From Trinickia mobilis (GTDB taxonomy: Bacteria > Pseudomonadota > Gammaproteobacteria > Burkholderiales > Burkholderiaceae): 64,000 nt of DNA. The stretch's first letter is position 1. The number at the start of each line of letters is the position of its first letter. Under the pieces are notes generated by a model that saw only the letters and a list, made by a program, of their open reading frames with translations, made no database searches and was not told the DNA's origin. The translations under genes were made by a program, and so were the position numbers. This document shows positions 1 through 9,006 of the stretch, piece by piece. The stretch spans positions 1 to 64,000 of the forward strand of contig NZ_JAFLRF010000015.1 in NCBI RefSeq assembly GCF_017315705.1, written 5' to 3'.

Positions 1-335
1 TCGCGCCCCACTCCGAAGCGCGAAAGACCGAAATTCTAGCCACCCCCTCGCGTCCTGGCAAGCGGTATTTTGAAGATCTTATGACAAGCACTTCGTCTGT
101 GATGCTGGGCACCCATTATTCCTCGGTGTTGGTCCCGCCGCCGCCCAACAAAGCCTGGCAGCAGGCGAACATGCCGCCCTCTCAGCTTACAGCCGCGCTA
201 CTCGTCTACTCGAGCAACAGCATCGCCCCCAGCCCCCTGGGGCGTTGACGGTAATTGCCCCCCGCCCGGTCAAAGTTAAAGCCGCCGGGAAAAGACTAGA
301 ATGGAGGGTTCTTCGAATACAAACATTCAGCCACT
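1..335. other. Intergenic region with no recognisable gene
   Basis: No reading frame here has gene-like composition or a family I recognise. It holds the region upstream of the DUF2863 gene. A TAGAAT hexamer at 297-302 could be a -10 element, but I see no convincing -35 at the right distance. Confidence 0.5.
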
Positions 336-1550
336 ATGCGCTCGCGAATCGCCAAACGCCTCCCTCCCGATGCTGACAAGCTGGTCGGCCTGTCGCTCGC
401 GTTGTTTGCGTCGGGCAGCCGCATCGAAGACCGCTTCTGGGAGGCGAAGCTCGATGCGCTGCTCGCGAAAATTGTCCGAAACGGCAACCAGACGACCCTC
501 GATGCCGCGCTCGACCATCTTCAGCAAAACCATCCCGATGCATACGGCGCGCTTGCCGACATGGCCGAAACGCATAGCGAGTCGTTCGTGGTCGAACATG
601 AAGGCACGCCGTACGAAGCGCTCTTGATCGCCGCGCCGGTGCTGGCATGGACCCGCTACGCAATCCCGTCCGGCCCGCTGAAGACTGATTCCGTCGACGC
701 GCTGCGCGCGCATCTGCAGGCACACGTTCTCGCCGATTCCACGCGGGTCGCACTCGCGCCGTTCCTGTACAGCATCGATCAGTTGCCCCGGCATCACGTC
801 GAAACGTATCGGGTGGCGCAACAGCTCGTCCAGGCCGCCGTCAGCGGAACCGTCACCAAGATCAATTTCGGCGATCTACCGGAAACCTCGCCGATTCTCG
901 CCGACCCGCGCTTCCTGCTTGCGGTTGTCGCCGCGCCGGTCGGCGCCCCGCTCTTTCGATGGCAGGAGGAAGACGGCGGGGCGCGCATCGAGCGCGGCCA
1001 ATGCCTCGAGCAATGGGCGACGCAAGGCGGCGCCAATCTCGCATTGGTGCTGCCGGGCTGCGAATTCGAATGCCTGCTGCCGGATGCCTATTACTCGGCC
1101 TGCCGCGACGCCGATGAGCGCGTGCGCCCGCACACGGTCCGCACAGCCATCCGCTACCTCTACGACACGATCGGCGCAGCGCCGCACGACCTCAGAGCCG
1201 TGGTGGCGGGCTTCGGCGAGCGCCGCATCGACGAGTATCGCGTCGGCTTCACCCGGCGCGGCAGCAACGACGTGATCTATGGCGTCGTCTGGCCCCTCTA
1301 CGGGCGCGAAAACGGCGAGCTGGCCATCGACGAGGAACCGGAAGGCGCCGAGGCCGCCGACGGCCCACTCGAGGAAATCGTCGCGCTGCTTAAGGAAGCC
1401 GGCGTGACCGACATCCGCCGCCATGCCGGGCGCTTCGAGCCGGAATACTGCGACGACTGCGGCGTGCCGTTGTACGCGGACCCGCTCGGCGAGATCGTGC
1501 ACGCCGAAATGCCGGAAGATGCCGAGCCCGCGCAACCGCATTTTCATTGA
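336..1550 (+). CDS. DUF2863 family protein
   Basis: This 404-residue protein resembles the DUF2863 family found in Burkholderiales; its function is unknown. It has no signal peptide or membrane segment, so it is probably cytoplasmic. The C-terminus carries a Cys-x2-Cys pair (C372, C375, in YCDDCG), which might bind a metal, although no second pair is visible. The ATG at 336 lacks a clear Shine-Dalgarno sequence. The gene stands alone and is closed by a good intrinsic terminator. The family assignment is from sequence resemblance only. Confidence 0.85.
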   Translation: MRSRIAKRLPPDADKLVGLSLALFASGSRIEDRFWEAKLDALLAKIVRNGNQTTLDAALDHLQQNHPDAYGALADMAETHSESFVVEHEGTPYEALLIAAPVLAWTRYAIPSGPLKTDSVDALRAHLQAHVLADSTRVALAPFLYSIDQLPRHHVETYRVAQQLVQAAVSGTVTKINFGDLPETSPILADPRFLLAVVAAPVGAPLFRWQEEDGGARIERGQCLEQWATQGGANLALVLPGCEFECLLPDAYYSACRDADERVRPHTVRTAIRYLYDTIGAAPHDLRAVVAGFGERRIDEYRVGFTRRGSNDVIYGVVWPLYGRENGELAIDEEPEGAEAADGPLEEIVALLKEAGVTDIRRHAGRFEPEYCDDCGVPLYADPLGEIVHAEMPEDAEPAQPHFH

Positions 1551-1579
1551 GTTTGCGCGTCGAGCGCGCCGCGACACCG

Positions 1580-1605
1580 AGCCCTGCCCTGCGCAGGGCT
1601 TTTTT
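1580..1605 (+). terminator. Intrinsic terminator of the DUF2863 gene
   Basis: A perfect 8-bp stem, AGCCCTGC (1580-1587) with GCAGGGCT (1593-1600), has a 5-nt loop and is followed directly by a T run. Confidence 0.85.
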
Positions 1606-1746
1606 CTGCATTTTTCCTATGCCATTCGGCCAGCCGCACGCGACGTAAGGAATTTGTCATCATAGTGCCGGCGGTGCATCACAGACAGCCGGCTCGAACC
1701 GGCACACGGATATCGCGCCGCCTCATCCAACCTAGGGAGGCAAAGT

Positions 1747-2598
1747 ATGCGGTTCTCGGTTGTGAATTCAGAAGCAGAAAGACGCGACGGGCTCAAGGCC
1801 CTGCTGCGGCAAATCGATCGGCAGGCGCGCTTTAACGATGCGAAAGATTGGGCCCAGGCAAGCCGCGCATTGCAGCGTTCGAGTGTCGATCTTCTCGTCG
1901 TCGACTGGCAGGACTCGATGTGCGTGACGGATATACGCGCGCTCCTCAACGAGCACCCGTCGCTGCGAATCGCGGCGCTCACCGACGATGCCTCGCTGCC
2001 CCAGGTGCGGGCACTGCTCGGCGAAGGCGTACGCGGCATCATTCCGCGAGCGATGGAACCGCAGTTGATCGTCCACGCGTTCGAGCGGGTGTTGCTCGGC
2101 GGCCACTTCGTGTCGCATCGCGTGCTGACGCTAGACGTGCCATCGGCGCAAGAGCCGCCGCACGGCGCCGGGTCGCGAGCACGCGATGCCGCCAACCTCT
2201 ATTCGCGCCGGATGCGCCTCTCGCGTCCGCTGTCGCCGCGTCAAGAGCAGATCATGCGCTGCGTCCACATGGGAAGCACCAACAAGATGATCGCGCGCAC
2301 GCTCGGCATCAGCGAGGGCACGGTCAAGATACATCTCGCCAGCATCTTCCAGCAGTTGGGCGCGCTCAACCGCGCTGCAGCCGTTGCGCTCTACAACGAC
2401 TGGCAGTCGCCGCAACTCGAAGTCCTGCGCCCGCTTGCCGATAGCGCACCAAAGCCCGTGCTCGGCCAGCCCGGGCCCGTGCCTCTGCGACCTAATACCG
2501 GCTTCAAATATCCGTTGCCCGACAACGACGACAGCAATCTTCCGATCGCTGCTGAACCTGTTGCGCCATTCGGCAAGAGGAGATCAGACGGAACCTGA
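1747..2598 (+). CDS. LuxR-type response regulator (NarL/FixJ-like)
   Basis: A 283-residue transcription factor. Residues 1-125 look like a receiver domain with D53 (VVDW) in the phospho-acceptor position and T79 as the conserved Thr. The acidic pair near the N-terminus is weak, and the usual Lys of the last beta-strand is not obvious (GIIPRAM), so phosphorylation may be lost or atypical. Residues 160-220 form a LuxR helix-turn-helix (SPRQEQIM, TNKMIARTLGISEGTVKIHL). A strong ribosome-binding site (AGGGAGG) precedes the ATG. No histidine kinase is adjacent, so it is an orphan regulator. Its targets are unknown. Confidence 0.88.
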   Translation: MRFSVVNSEAERRDGLKALLRQIDRQARFNDAKDWAQASRALQRSSVDLLVVDWQDSMCVTDIRALLNEHPSLRIAALTDDASLPQVRALLGEGVRGIIPRAMEPQLIVHAFERVLLGGHFVSHRVLTLDVPSAQEPPHGAGSRARDAANLYSRRMRLSRPLSPRQEQIMRCVHMGSTNKMIARTLGISEGTVKIHLASIFQQLGALNRAAAVALYNDWQSPQLEVLRPLADSAPKPVLGQPGPVPLRPNTGFKYPLPDNDDSNLPIAAEPVAPFGKRRSDGT

Positions 2599-2691
2599 CG
2601 CGTCGCCCGAGGCATTGGCCAGCGGCTTCGACAGGCCGCTGGCATGGAATCCGCTCACACCTTTTGCGCACCAACGAGTAATATGAGATGC

Positions 2692-3366
2692 ATGGGTTTC
2701 CTCTACACACCGTTACCGTTATGGCTTGCCGTCGGTGCCTGGATCGTCGCCGCAGGACTGCTTGCGTTCGCGTTATCGCGCAGGCCGTTCCGGCGTCTTC
2801 AGGACGGCACGCTGCAGCACGTGTGGCTCGCGATCATCGTGGCGGTTTCGGTGCTATGGGCGACCAACGCCTGGCTGGACGACGGACCTGTCATGCATCT
2901 GCTCGGCGCGACGCTGGTGGTCACGCTGTTCGATTGGGCGCTGGCGCTGATTGCGATGGCGGCCGTCAGCGGCATCGCTGCGGTGATTTTCGATGCGACT
3001 TGGCAAGGCATCGCGCTGACCTTCCTTGTCTACGGAGCGATGCCTGTCGGCGTTTCCGCGTTGTTGCAGCGCGCGACGATCGCGTGGCTGCCGCGCAATT
3101 TGTTTGTCTTTATCTGCGCGCAAGGCTTCGTATCCCCGGCAATTGCGGTGGCCGTTGCATCGGCAGCCGCGATCGGTACGCACGTGGCGCTCGCCAACGG
3201 CTCGATGGCCGTGATCCCGGTTGGGTACGCCTTCAGCGTACTCCTGCTCGCTTCCGGCGAGGCGTGGTTTACCGGGATGTCGACTGCGCTCATCGCGGTC
3301 TATAAACCGACGTGGGTAACCACGTACGATGTGCGCCGCTATCGGCTCGGCGGCCCCCGCACCTGA
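2692..3366 (+). CDS. CbiM-like energy-coupling factor transporter S-component
   Basis: A very hydrophobic protein of about 224 residues with six or seven membrane segments, resembling the CbiM/cobalt-uptake family (substrate-binding part of ECF transporters); MHLLGATL is the family-like motif. Classical CbiM starts with a metal-binding MHI N-terminus, which is not evident here. No CbiN, CbiQ or ATPase gene is adjacent, so substrate and partners are unknown. In-frame starts also exist at 2644 and 2683, all with weak ribosome-binding sites. I chose 2692 because hydrophobic sequence begins there. Confidence 0.7.
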   Translation: MGFLYTPLPLWLAVGAWIVAAGLLAFALSRRPFRRLQDGTLQHVWLAIIVAVSVLWATNAWLDDGPVMHLLGATLVVTLFDWALALIAMAAVSGIAAVIFDATWQGIALTFLVYGAMPVGVSALLQRATIAWLPRNLFVFICAQGFVSPAIAVAVASAAAIGTHVALANGSMAVIPVGYAFSVLLLASGEAWFTGMSTALIAVYKPTWVTTYDVRRYRLGGPRT

Positions 3367-3566
3367 GTCGCGGCGCCGCGCCCGACCCGTGCGGCGCTGC
3401 GGCGGATGCAATTGCGACGTGGCATCGGCAGTGGAACACCGAGCGAGTTCGCCAAGGCATCGGCCGATTTTTCGCAGCATAGCCCGCCGGAATATTTGTT
3501 CTGAAGTTGAACTACACCGCATCGTCAGGCATCTTACGTGCCTGTTGTCTCAACCTGCATAATTAG

Positions 3567-4226
3567 ATGGATAGCTCCAACACTCCGCGCCGATTCTTTC
3601 TTTTCGTCGGCCGGCTGGCGGCGTGCGCTGCCAGCGTTTCACTTGCGCTTGCCACTCCCGCCTTTGCCGACCTTGTCGATCAGCGCAACGAAATGATCAA
3701 CAAGTACATCACCGATATGCATGCCGACCCGCTCGTCGCCGACTGCGCGGCGCACGGAAACTTCGTCGCCAGCACATCGAGCGCAATCGACCATGTCGAG
3801 TTCTCTCCCGAATCTTTCGATAGCGAGCACGCCACCATCACCCCCTGGAACGATTCGTTCGACGAAGGCAAACAACGAGTGAAAGTCGATAACATCGTGA
3901 CGGTCGAAGGGTTGGGCTACCCGCACGACGCGAGTCAGCCGCCGATCAATTTGAAGTTCCGCTGCGGCTATGTCGGCACGCAGATGCTCGCTTTCAGTTG
4001 GAACGATCCGGTGCCGCCCGCAACGCGTGCCAAGGCGCCCGTCTCCAAGGCTGCGAAAGGCAAACACACTGGCAAGGGCACGACGAAAAAGAAGTCGACC
4101 GGCAAGAGCGCCTCCAAGGCGGTCTCGTCGAACGCAACGACGAAGAAAAAGGCCACGGCCAATAAGTCGTCGACAAAGAAGGAGACCAATACGGAGCAGA
4201 AGACGTCGACGGCAAAAGAGTCCTGA
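3567..4226 (+). CDS. Secreted protein with lysine-rich C-terminal tail
   Basis: A 219-residue protein with a signal peptide (basic N-terminus, hydrophobic stretch to about residue 33, probable cleavage after AFA). Residues 35-150 form a small globular domain with two Cys (in ADCAAH and FRCGY) that could form a disulfide. From about residue 150 the chain is low-complexity and dominated by Lys, Ser, Thr and Ala, rich in KK and KKK steps. It may be related to BspC-domain proteins of this genus, but I cannot confirm this. The highly basic exported tail could bind DNA, LPS or peptidoglycan; this is inference. Confidence 0.75.
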   Translation: MDSSNTPRRFFLFVGRLAACAASVSLALATPAFADLVDQRNEMINKYITDMHADPLVADCAAHGNFVASTSSAIDHVEFSPESFDSEHATITPWNDSFDEGKQRVKVDNIVTVEGLGYPHDASQPPINLKFRCGYVGTQMLAFSWNDPVPPATRAKAPVSKAAKGKHTGKGTTKKKSTGKSASKAVSSNATTKKKATANKSSTKKETNTEQKTSTAKES

Positions 4227-4351
4227 CCGTTTTGGGCGACCCGTCTGTGCCGTTGCGCCGCGCATGAGGCGATTCGACGCGCTCGCCGGCCACGCAGATG
4301 GCAAACGCCAGCGAGGCATCACGCCGCGGCGCAGCACCGGGCCTCAGGGCC

Positions 4352-5506
4352 TCAGGCAAACGTCTCGACATGCCGCAGCACCGCATTGAGCATCGCCGCG
4401 CCCAGCGCCGCGCTGCGCTCGCCGTTCCAGCCGACGCGCTCGTCGGGAAGATTCGCGTTGTCCTTGAACGGCATCTCCAGCGTCAACGACAGGCAGCCGA
4501 ATTCGTGGCCGATGGACTTCGACGCGAGCTTCAGCGCGTCCTGCTGGTACTTCGACGGTTCGTAGCCGAATTTGTCCTGGAAGTCCGGGCTTGCCTGCTT
4601 GAATGCGTCGATGAATGCGGCTTGCCGCCTACCCTGCTCCTCCGTAAAACCGGGCAACATCTCGGAGCCCGCGACGAACACATACGGCAGGGCCTCGTCG
4701 CCATGGATATCGAAGAAGAGATCGCAGCCCGTCGCACGAATGGCATCGCGCACGAGCAGCACTTCGGGGCTGCGCGCCGCGTCCGGCTCCATCCATTCGC
4801 GGTTCAAGTTCGCGCCTGCGGCATTGGTGCGCAGATTGCCGCGCACGCTGCCGTCCGGATTCATGTTCGGCACGATGTAGAACACCGCGTGGTCATAGAG
4901 CTTTCGCGCAACCGGGTCGCCCGCCCAATCGCCCCACCCTGCGAGCCGCTTCACGAGGCCCTCGACGAACCACTCGGCCATCGTCTCGCCCGGGTGCTGG
5001 CGCGCGATGATCCAGACCTTCTTCTTGGGCTTGTCGCCGGTATCCGGCGTGCCGAGCACGAGCAGCGACATCGGTCGGCCTTCGACCGTCTGTCCAAGTT
5101 CGACCAGATTCGCTTGCGGCATCTGCTGCACGGCGCCGAGAAACTCCGAATGCCGCTCCTCGCTGTACGGCTCGAAATACGCGTAGTAGATGCGGTCGAA
5201 ATCGGGCGTGTGGTCGATCGTCATCACGCGTCCGTCGTATGACGTCGGCACGCGGAACCAGTTGACGCGGTCGTAGCTCGCCACGGCCTGGTAGTTGCGC
5301 CATCCTTCCGCGAACGCGCACTCGGACGCGTTTTCGAAGGTCATCACGCAGCGCGCGCCGCGCGCGCCCGAAAGGCGGAAATAGAACCACTGCGCAAAAT
5401 CCGCGTGGCTGTCGCGGCGGACGCGCAGGCGGATATCGTCCGCTTGTTCGCAGGATAGGACTTCGACTGCGCCGGCGTCAAAGTTGGTCGTGATCAATAG
5501 ACTCAT
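4352..5506 (-). CDS. M14-type zinc carboxypeptidase (cytosolic carboxypeptidase-like)
   Basis: A 384-residue metallopeptidase. Residues 1-125 form the beta-rich N-domain seen in cytosolic carboxypeptidase-like M14 enzymes. The catalytic domain follows with zinc ligands H171 and E174 (HPGE), H268 (DIHGDE), a substrate-binding N/R pair (N234, R236 in NLNRE) and the general base E344 (TLEMPF). There is no signal peptide, so it should be cytoplasmic. It probably removes C-terminal residues from peptides, but the substrate is unknown. The ATG at 5506 was chosen because AAGGAA precedes it and homology begins there. Confidence 0.9.
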   Translation of the reverse strand: MSLLITTNFDAGAVEVLSCEQADDIRLRVRRDSHADFAQWFYFRLSGARGARCVMTFENASECAFAEGWRNYQAVASYDRVNWFRVPTSYDGRVMTIDHTPDFDRIYYAYFEPYSEERHSEFLGAVQQMPQANLVELGQTVEGRPMSLLVLGTPDTGDKPKKKVWIIARQHPGETMAEWFVEGLVKRLAGWGDWAGDPVARKLYDHAVFYIVPNMNPDGSVRGNLRTNAAGANLNREWMEPDAARSPEVLLVRDAIRATGCDLFFDIHGDEALPYVFVAGSEMLPGFTEEQGRRQAAFIDAFKQASPDFQDKFGYEPSKYQQDALKLASKSIGHEFGCLSLTLEMPFKDNANLPDERVGWNGERSAALGAAMLNAVLRHVETFA

Positions 5507-5550
5507 GGGGCGTTCCTTGTCTGGTAGGGATGCGTCGGCGGACTTGACCG

Positions 5551-6333
5551 TCAATCGCCCACGCGCCGGCGAAATACATAAGTGGAGTCGTTCGAAGCCT
5601 CGGCATCGAACGCGTAGCCTTCGGCCGCGAAGTTTTTCAGCGCTTCCGGCGCGTCCGCGCGGTTTTCGACCGCATAGCGCGCCATCAGGCCGCGAGCGCG
5701 TTTCGCGTGAAAGCTGATGATCTTGTAGCGGCCACCCTTCCAGTCCTCGAAGACCGGCGTGACGACCGGCGCGTCGAGCAGCTTCGGCTTGACCGACTTG
5801 AAGTACTCCTCCGACGCGCAATTGACGAGCACCCGCGCCGCCCCTTTGTTCTTTTGCAACTGAGCGTTGAGCGCGTGCGTGATGCGCTCGCCCCAGAACG
5901 CGTAGAGATCCTTGCCGCGTCCGTTCGCAAAGCGCGTCCCCATTTCGAGCCGGTATGGCTGCAGCAGGTCGAGCGGCCGCAGCAACCCGTAAAGGCCCGA
6001 CAGCACGCGCACGTGGTGTTGCGCGTAGTCGAGATCGGCGGCCGAAAGCGACTTCGCGTCGAACCCCTCGTACACGTCGCCATTGAATGCGAGCACGGCC
6101 TGCTTCGCGTTTTCGGCACTAAAGCGCGGCGACCAATCGGCATAACGCTGGAAGTTCAGATGCGCGAGCGTATCGGAGATGCCCATCAGCGACGCGATCT
6201 GTTGCGGTGACAGGCGGCGCAGCTCGCCGATCAGCTCGGCGGCTTCGTCTGCAAAATCGGGGATCGTATGTTTCTTGACGTGCGGCGGCGTTTCGTAGTC
6301 GAGCGATTTCGCCGGAGACAAAACAATTATCAT
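5551..6333 (-). CDS. yaaA: Peroxide stress protein YaaA
   Basis: A 260-residue protein of the YaaA/DUF328 family, with the typical N-terminus [14 protein letters not shown] and the C-terminal [13 protein letters not shown] region. In E. coli YaaA limits intracellular free iron during hydrogen peroxide stress and has a DNA-binding fold. It reads away from the PIN-domain gene with a 58-bp shared upstream region, and its 3' end lies 44 bp from the M14 peptidase start, so the two may be co-transcribed. Confidence 0.95.
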   Translation of the reverse strand: MIIVLSPAKSLDYETPPHVKKHTIPDFADEAAELIGELRRLSPQQIASLMGISDTLAHLNFQRYADWSPRFSAENAKQAVLAFNGDVYEGFDAKSLSAADLDYAQHHVRVLSGLYGLLRPLDLLQPYRLEMGTRFANGRGKDLYAFWGERITHALNAQLQKNKGAARVLVNCASEEYFKSVKPKLLDAPVVTPVFEDWKGGRYKIISFHAKRARGLMARYAVENRADAPEALKNFAAEGYAFDAEASNDSTYVFRRRVGD

Positions 6334-6391
6334 AGAGGCTCGCCGGCACGCCGTGCCGGGCGGTAAAGACGGGAAAGCCCGATTGTAACGA

Positions 6392-6904
6392 ATGCCTAGT
6401 TCCCATGCCTCGCGCGGCGCGCCCCGCGTCATCCTCGATTCGAATGTCTGGATCGACATTCTCGTCTTCGACGACCCCGACACGCGTCCGATCCAGGCGG
6501 CGCTGGAATCCGGCGCGCTGCACGCGTTGATCGATGCGCGGTGCCTCGCCGAGCTCACGCGCGTGCTGGACTATCCGCAGTTCGTCGCGCGCAATGTCGA
6601 CAAGGAAGCGGCGCTGGCGGCCGTCAGACGCCTGGCGGAATTCGTCGCGCCGGAAGCGGCGGACGCTCCGCCAGAAAATGCCCGTCCGCTGCCGAACTGC
6701 AAGGATCGCGACGACCAGAAGTTTCTCGAACTCGCACATGCGGCGCACGCCGATTGGCTCGTATCGAAAGACCGTGCCGTGCTGAAGCTCGCGAAGCGAA
6801 TCGCGCGCGACTTCGGCTTTCGGATCGCACAACCTGCGCCATTCGTCGCTGCCTGCGAACTCGGCGCCGCCGCCGTGCCGGAGCCGGCACCAGAACCAGC
6901 CTGA
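6392..6904 (+). CDS. PIN-domain protein (putative toxin, COG1569-like)
   Basis: A 170-residue protein of the PIN-domain ribonuclease fold. Acidic residues expected for metal binding are visible: D16 (ILDSNVW), E54 (LAEL), D107/D108 (DRDDQKFLE) and D127 (SKDRAV). Members are often annotated as toxins of toxin-antitoxin pairs, but no antitoxin-sized gene lies beside it, so a housekeeping RNase role is equally possible. It is transcribed divergently from yaaA. The last residues are a Pro/Ala/Glu-rich tail. Confidence 0.85.
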   Translation: MPSSHASRGAPRVILDSNVWIDILVFDDPDTRPIQAALESGALHALIDARCLAELTRVLDYPQFVARNVDKEAALAAVRRLAEFVAPEAADAPPENARPLPNCKDRDDQKFLELAHAAHADWLVSKDRAVLKLAKRIARDFGFRIAQPAPFVAACELGAAAVPEPAPEPA

Positions 6905-6992
6905 CGCCTGGCATTCGACATCAGGCCCGCCGAAACCCTCCGCCAGCGCCTTGACCTCCAACACGAACCTGCTCGAGCCTGCCGACCGAATC

Positions 6993-8165
6993 ATGAACGC
7001 ACCGCACGAAACGCTCACGACACCCACCTTCGCCTCGCGCCTGCCGCACGTCGGCACGACGATCTTCACGGTCATGAGCGCGCTCGCCGCCGAAAAGCGC
7101 GCGGTCAACCTCGGCCAGGGCTTTCCCGATTTCGATTGCGATCCGCGCATCGTCGACGCGGTTGCGAAAGCGATGCGCGACGGACACAATCAATATCCGC
7201 CGATGGCCGGCATCGCGCCGCTGCGCCAAGCGATCTCGGACAAAGTCGCGAACCTCTACGGCCGGCGCTACGACGCGAATACCGAAGTCACCGTGACGGC
7301 CGGCGCCACGCAGGCATTGCTCACGGCGATCCTCGCGACTGTGCACCCAGGCGACGAGGTCATCGTCCTCGAACCGAACTACGACTGCTATGTGCCGTCG
7401 ATCGAGCTGGCGGGCGGCAAGCCGGTCTTCGTCACGCTTGAAGCGCCCGACTACGCGATTCCGTTCGACAAGCTCGCCGCCGCGGTCACGCCGAAGACCC
7501 GGCTCATCCTGATCAACACGCCGCACAACCCGACCGGCACGGTCTGGCGCGCCGACGACATGCGCAAGCTCGAGGAGATCGTGCACGGGACGAACGTGCT
7601 GATCGTCTCGGACGAGGTCTATGAGCACATGGTGTACGACGGCGCACCGCACGAAAGCGTCGCGCGCTACGCGGAGCTCGCGCAGCGCAGCTTTGTGGTG
7701 TCGAGCTTCGGCAAGACCTTTCACGTGACAGGCTGGAAGATCGGCTATGTCTGCGCACCGGCCGCACTGACGGCCGAGTTCCGCAAGGTCCATCAATTCA
7801 ATGTGTTCACGGTGAACACGCCGATGCAGTATGGGCTCGCCGACTATCTGCGCGATCCGGCGCCCTATCTAGCGCTGCCGGCGTTCTATCAGAGGAAGCG
7901 CGACTTTTTCCGCGAAGGCCTCGCGAAGACCCGCTTCAAGCTCCTGCCTTGCACCGGCACGTACTTTCAGTGCGTCGACTACGCGGCGGTGAGCGATCTG
8001 CCGGAAGCGGATTTCTCGACGTGGCTCACGAGCGAAATCGGCGTGGCGGCGATTCCGGTGTCGGCCTTCTATCACGAGGCGCACGAATCGGGCGTCGTGC
8101 GCTTTTGCTTCGCGAAGCAGGAAAGCACGCTCGCCACCGCGCTCGAACGGCTCGCGCGGCTCTGA
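6993..8165 (+). CDS. Methionine aminotransferase (YbdL-like, PLP-dependent)
   Basis: A 390-residue fold-type I aminotransferase. PLP-binding residues are visible: N178 (NTPHNPTG), D207 (SDEVYEH), and K241 in SSFGKTFH as the Schiff-base lysine. GYVCAP and the C-terminal VRFCFAK motif fit the YbdL/kynurenine aminotransferase subgroup. It probably transfers the amino group of methionine or aromatic amino acids to a 2-oxo acid, possibly in methionine salvage. The ATG at 6993 was preferred to the upstream TTG at 6951 because homology begins there. Confidence 0.9.
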   Translation: MNAPHETLTTPTFASRLPHVGTTIFTVMSALAAEKRAVNLGQGFPDFDCDPRIVDAVAKAMRDGHNQYPPMAGIAPLRQAISDKVANLYGRRYDANTEVTVTAGATQALLTAILATVHPGDEVIVLEPNYDCYVPSIELAGGKPVFVTLEAPDYAIPFDKLAAAVTPKTRLILINTPHNPTGTVWRADDMRKLEEIVHGTNVLIVSDEVYEHMVYDGAPHESVARYAELAQRSFVVSSFGKTFHVTGWKIGYVCAPAALTAEFRKVHQFNVFTVNTPMQYGLADYLRDPAPYLALPAFYQRKRDFFREGLAKTRFKLLPCTGTYFQCVDYAAVSDLPEADFSTWLTSEIGVAAIPVSAFYHEAHESGVVRFCFAKQESTLATALERLARL

Positions 8166-8239
8166 CGGCGAGCGCGATCATGCGACAGAGCGCCCGTTGT
8201 TCGCATTCGCGCCTCGCGTTCACGGCTCGTGCAGCCGCT

Positions 8240-8878
8240 TCATTTTGCAGCGACGTATGCCTTGCGATCGTCCGTCACGCGCTGCGCGGCGGGCCGCTGG
8301 TTGATCAGCTTCACGTAGCGCTTCCAATCGATGCCTGCATCGAGCAGGAAGTCGCGCCCGTAGACCGTGTTCGTCGCCATGCCGACGAGCGGCAGGCTTG
8401 CAAACGCGGCGATATCGGCGATGGTGAATTCGTGGCCCGCCAGATAAGGCGCGAACTTCGCGAGCCGCTTGAAGCCGGCAATGCCGTGCATCAGGCGCTT
8501 CTCAGCCCGCGCCTTGGTGGCGTCAGTCACCGTGCCGCCGAAGAACGCCTCCTTGTACAGCTCGCGCGCGACGAGTTCGAGATGCAGGTCGACGAACGTC
8601 ACCAGTTCACGCGCCTTCGCGGCCTCGAACGGATCGGCCGGAAAAATCGGCTTGTCGGGATAGCGCTGTGCGAGATACTCGACGATCACTTCCGATTCGC
8701 ACAAATCGCCCGCTTCCGTGCGGATGTACGGCACCTTGCCGAGCGGCGAATGCGCAAGCACCGCTTCGTCCTGCGACGGAATGATGAACACTTCCTCGAA
8801 CTCAATACCGTGTTCGAGCAAAACGAACTTCACCTTGTTGTAGTAGTTGGACAGCGCGAAACCGTGCAGCTGGATCAT
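8240..8878 (-). CDS. Glutathione S-transferase family protein
   Basis: A 212-residue protein with an N-terminal thioredoxin-like domain (LHGFALSNYYNKV, the cis-Pro motif GKVPYI and the glutathione-binding ESEVI) and a helical C-terminal domain (TIADIAAFASLPL). Substrate is unknown. It is divergent from the 3-hydroxyacyl-CoA dehydrogenase gene, and a strong inverted repeat lies between them, so both may be controlled by the same regulator. Confidence 0.92.
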   Translation of the reverse strand: MIQLHGFALSNYYNKVKFVLLEHGIEFEEVFIIPSQDEAVLAHSPLGKVPYIRTEAGDLCESEVIVEYLAQRYPDKPIFPADPFEAAKARELVTFVDLHLELVARELYKEAFFGGTVTDATKARAEKRLMHGIAGFKRLAKFAPYLAGHEFTIADIAAFASLPLVGMATNTVYGRDFLLDAGIDWKRYVKLINQRPAAQRVTDDRKAYVAAK

Positions 8879-8956
8879 ACGGCGTCTCCATGTGACAGGA
8901 TGATCGGAGCCGTTAGGCGCCACGCGCCGCCGCCAAGCTCCGCCAGGCATCATTTT

Positions 8957-8978
8957 AAATCGCACGACCGTGCTATTT
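8957..8978. promoter_or_regulatory. Probable TetR-type operator in divergent promoter region
   Basis: Inverted repeat with arms AAATCGCACG (8957-8966) and CGTGCTATTT (8969-8978), one mismatch and a 2-nt centre; the core reads CACGACCGTG. It lies 29 bp upstream of the hydroxyacyl-CoA dehydrogenase start and 79 bp upstream of the divergent glutathione transferase. Size, symmetry and context fit a TetR-family repressor of fatty-acid or acyl-CoA genes; the regulator itself is inferred. Confidence 0.6.
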
Positions 8979-9006
8979 TAAAACAGATTTGGAGTGGGAC
9001 ACCATT

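Noticed and set aside
2618-2643. Terminator after the LuxR-type regulator gene
   Set aside because: A 9-bp stem (GCCAGCGGC/GCCGCTGGC) exists, but no T run follows, so I did not list it.
3558-3563. -10 promoter element CATAAT before the lysine-tail protein
   Set aside because: It ends 3 bases before the ATG, so transcription would start after the start codon.
4298-5242. Plus-strand ORF of 314 codons opposite the M14 carboxypeptidase
   Set aside because: The minus-strand gene has complete catalytic motifs; the plus-strand product has none.
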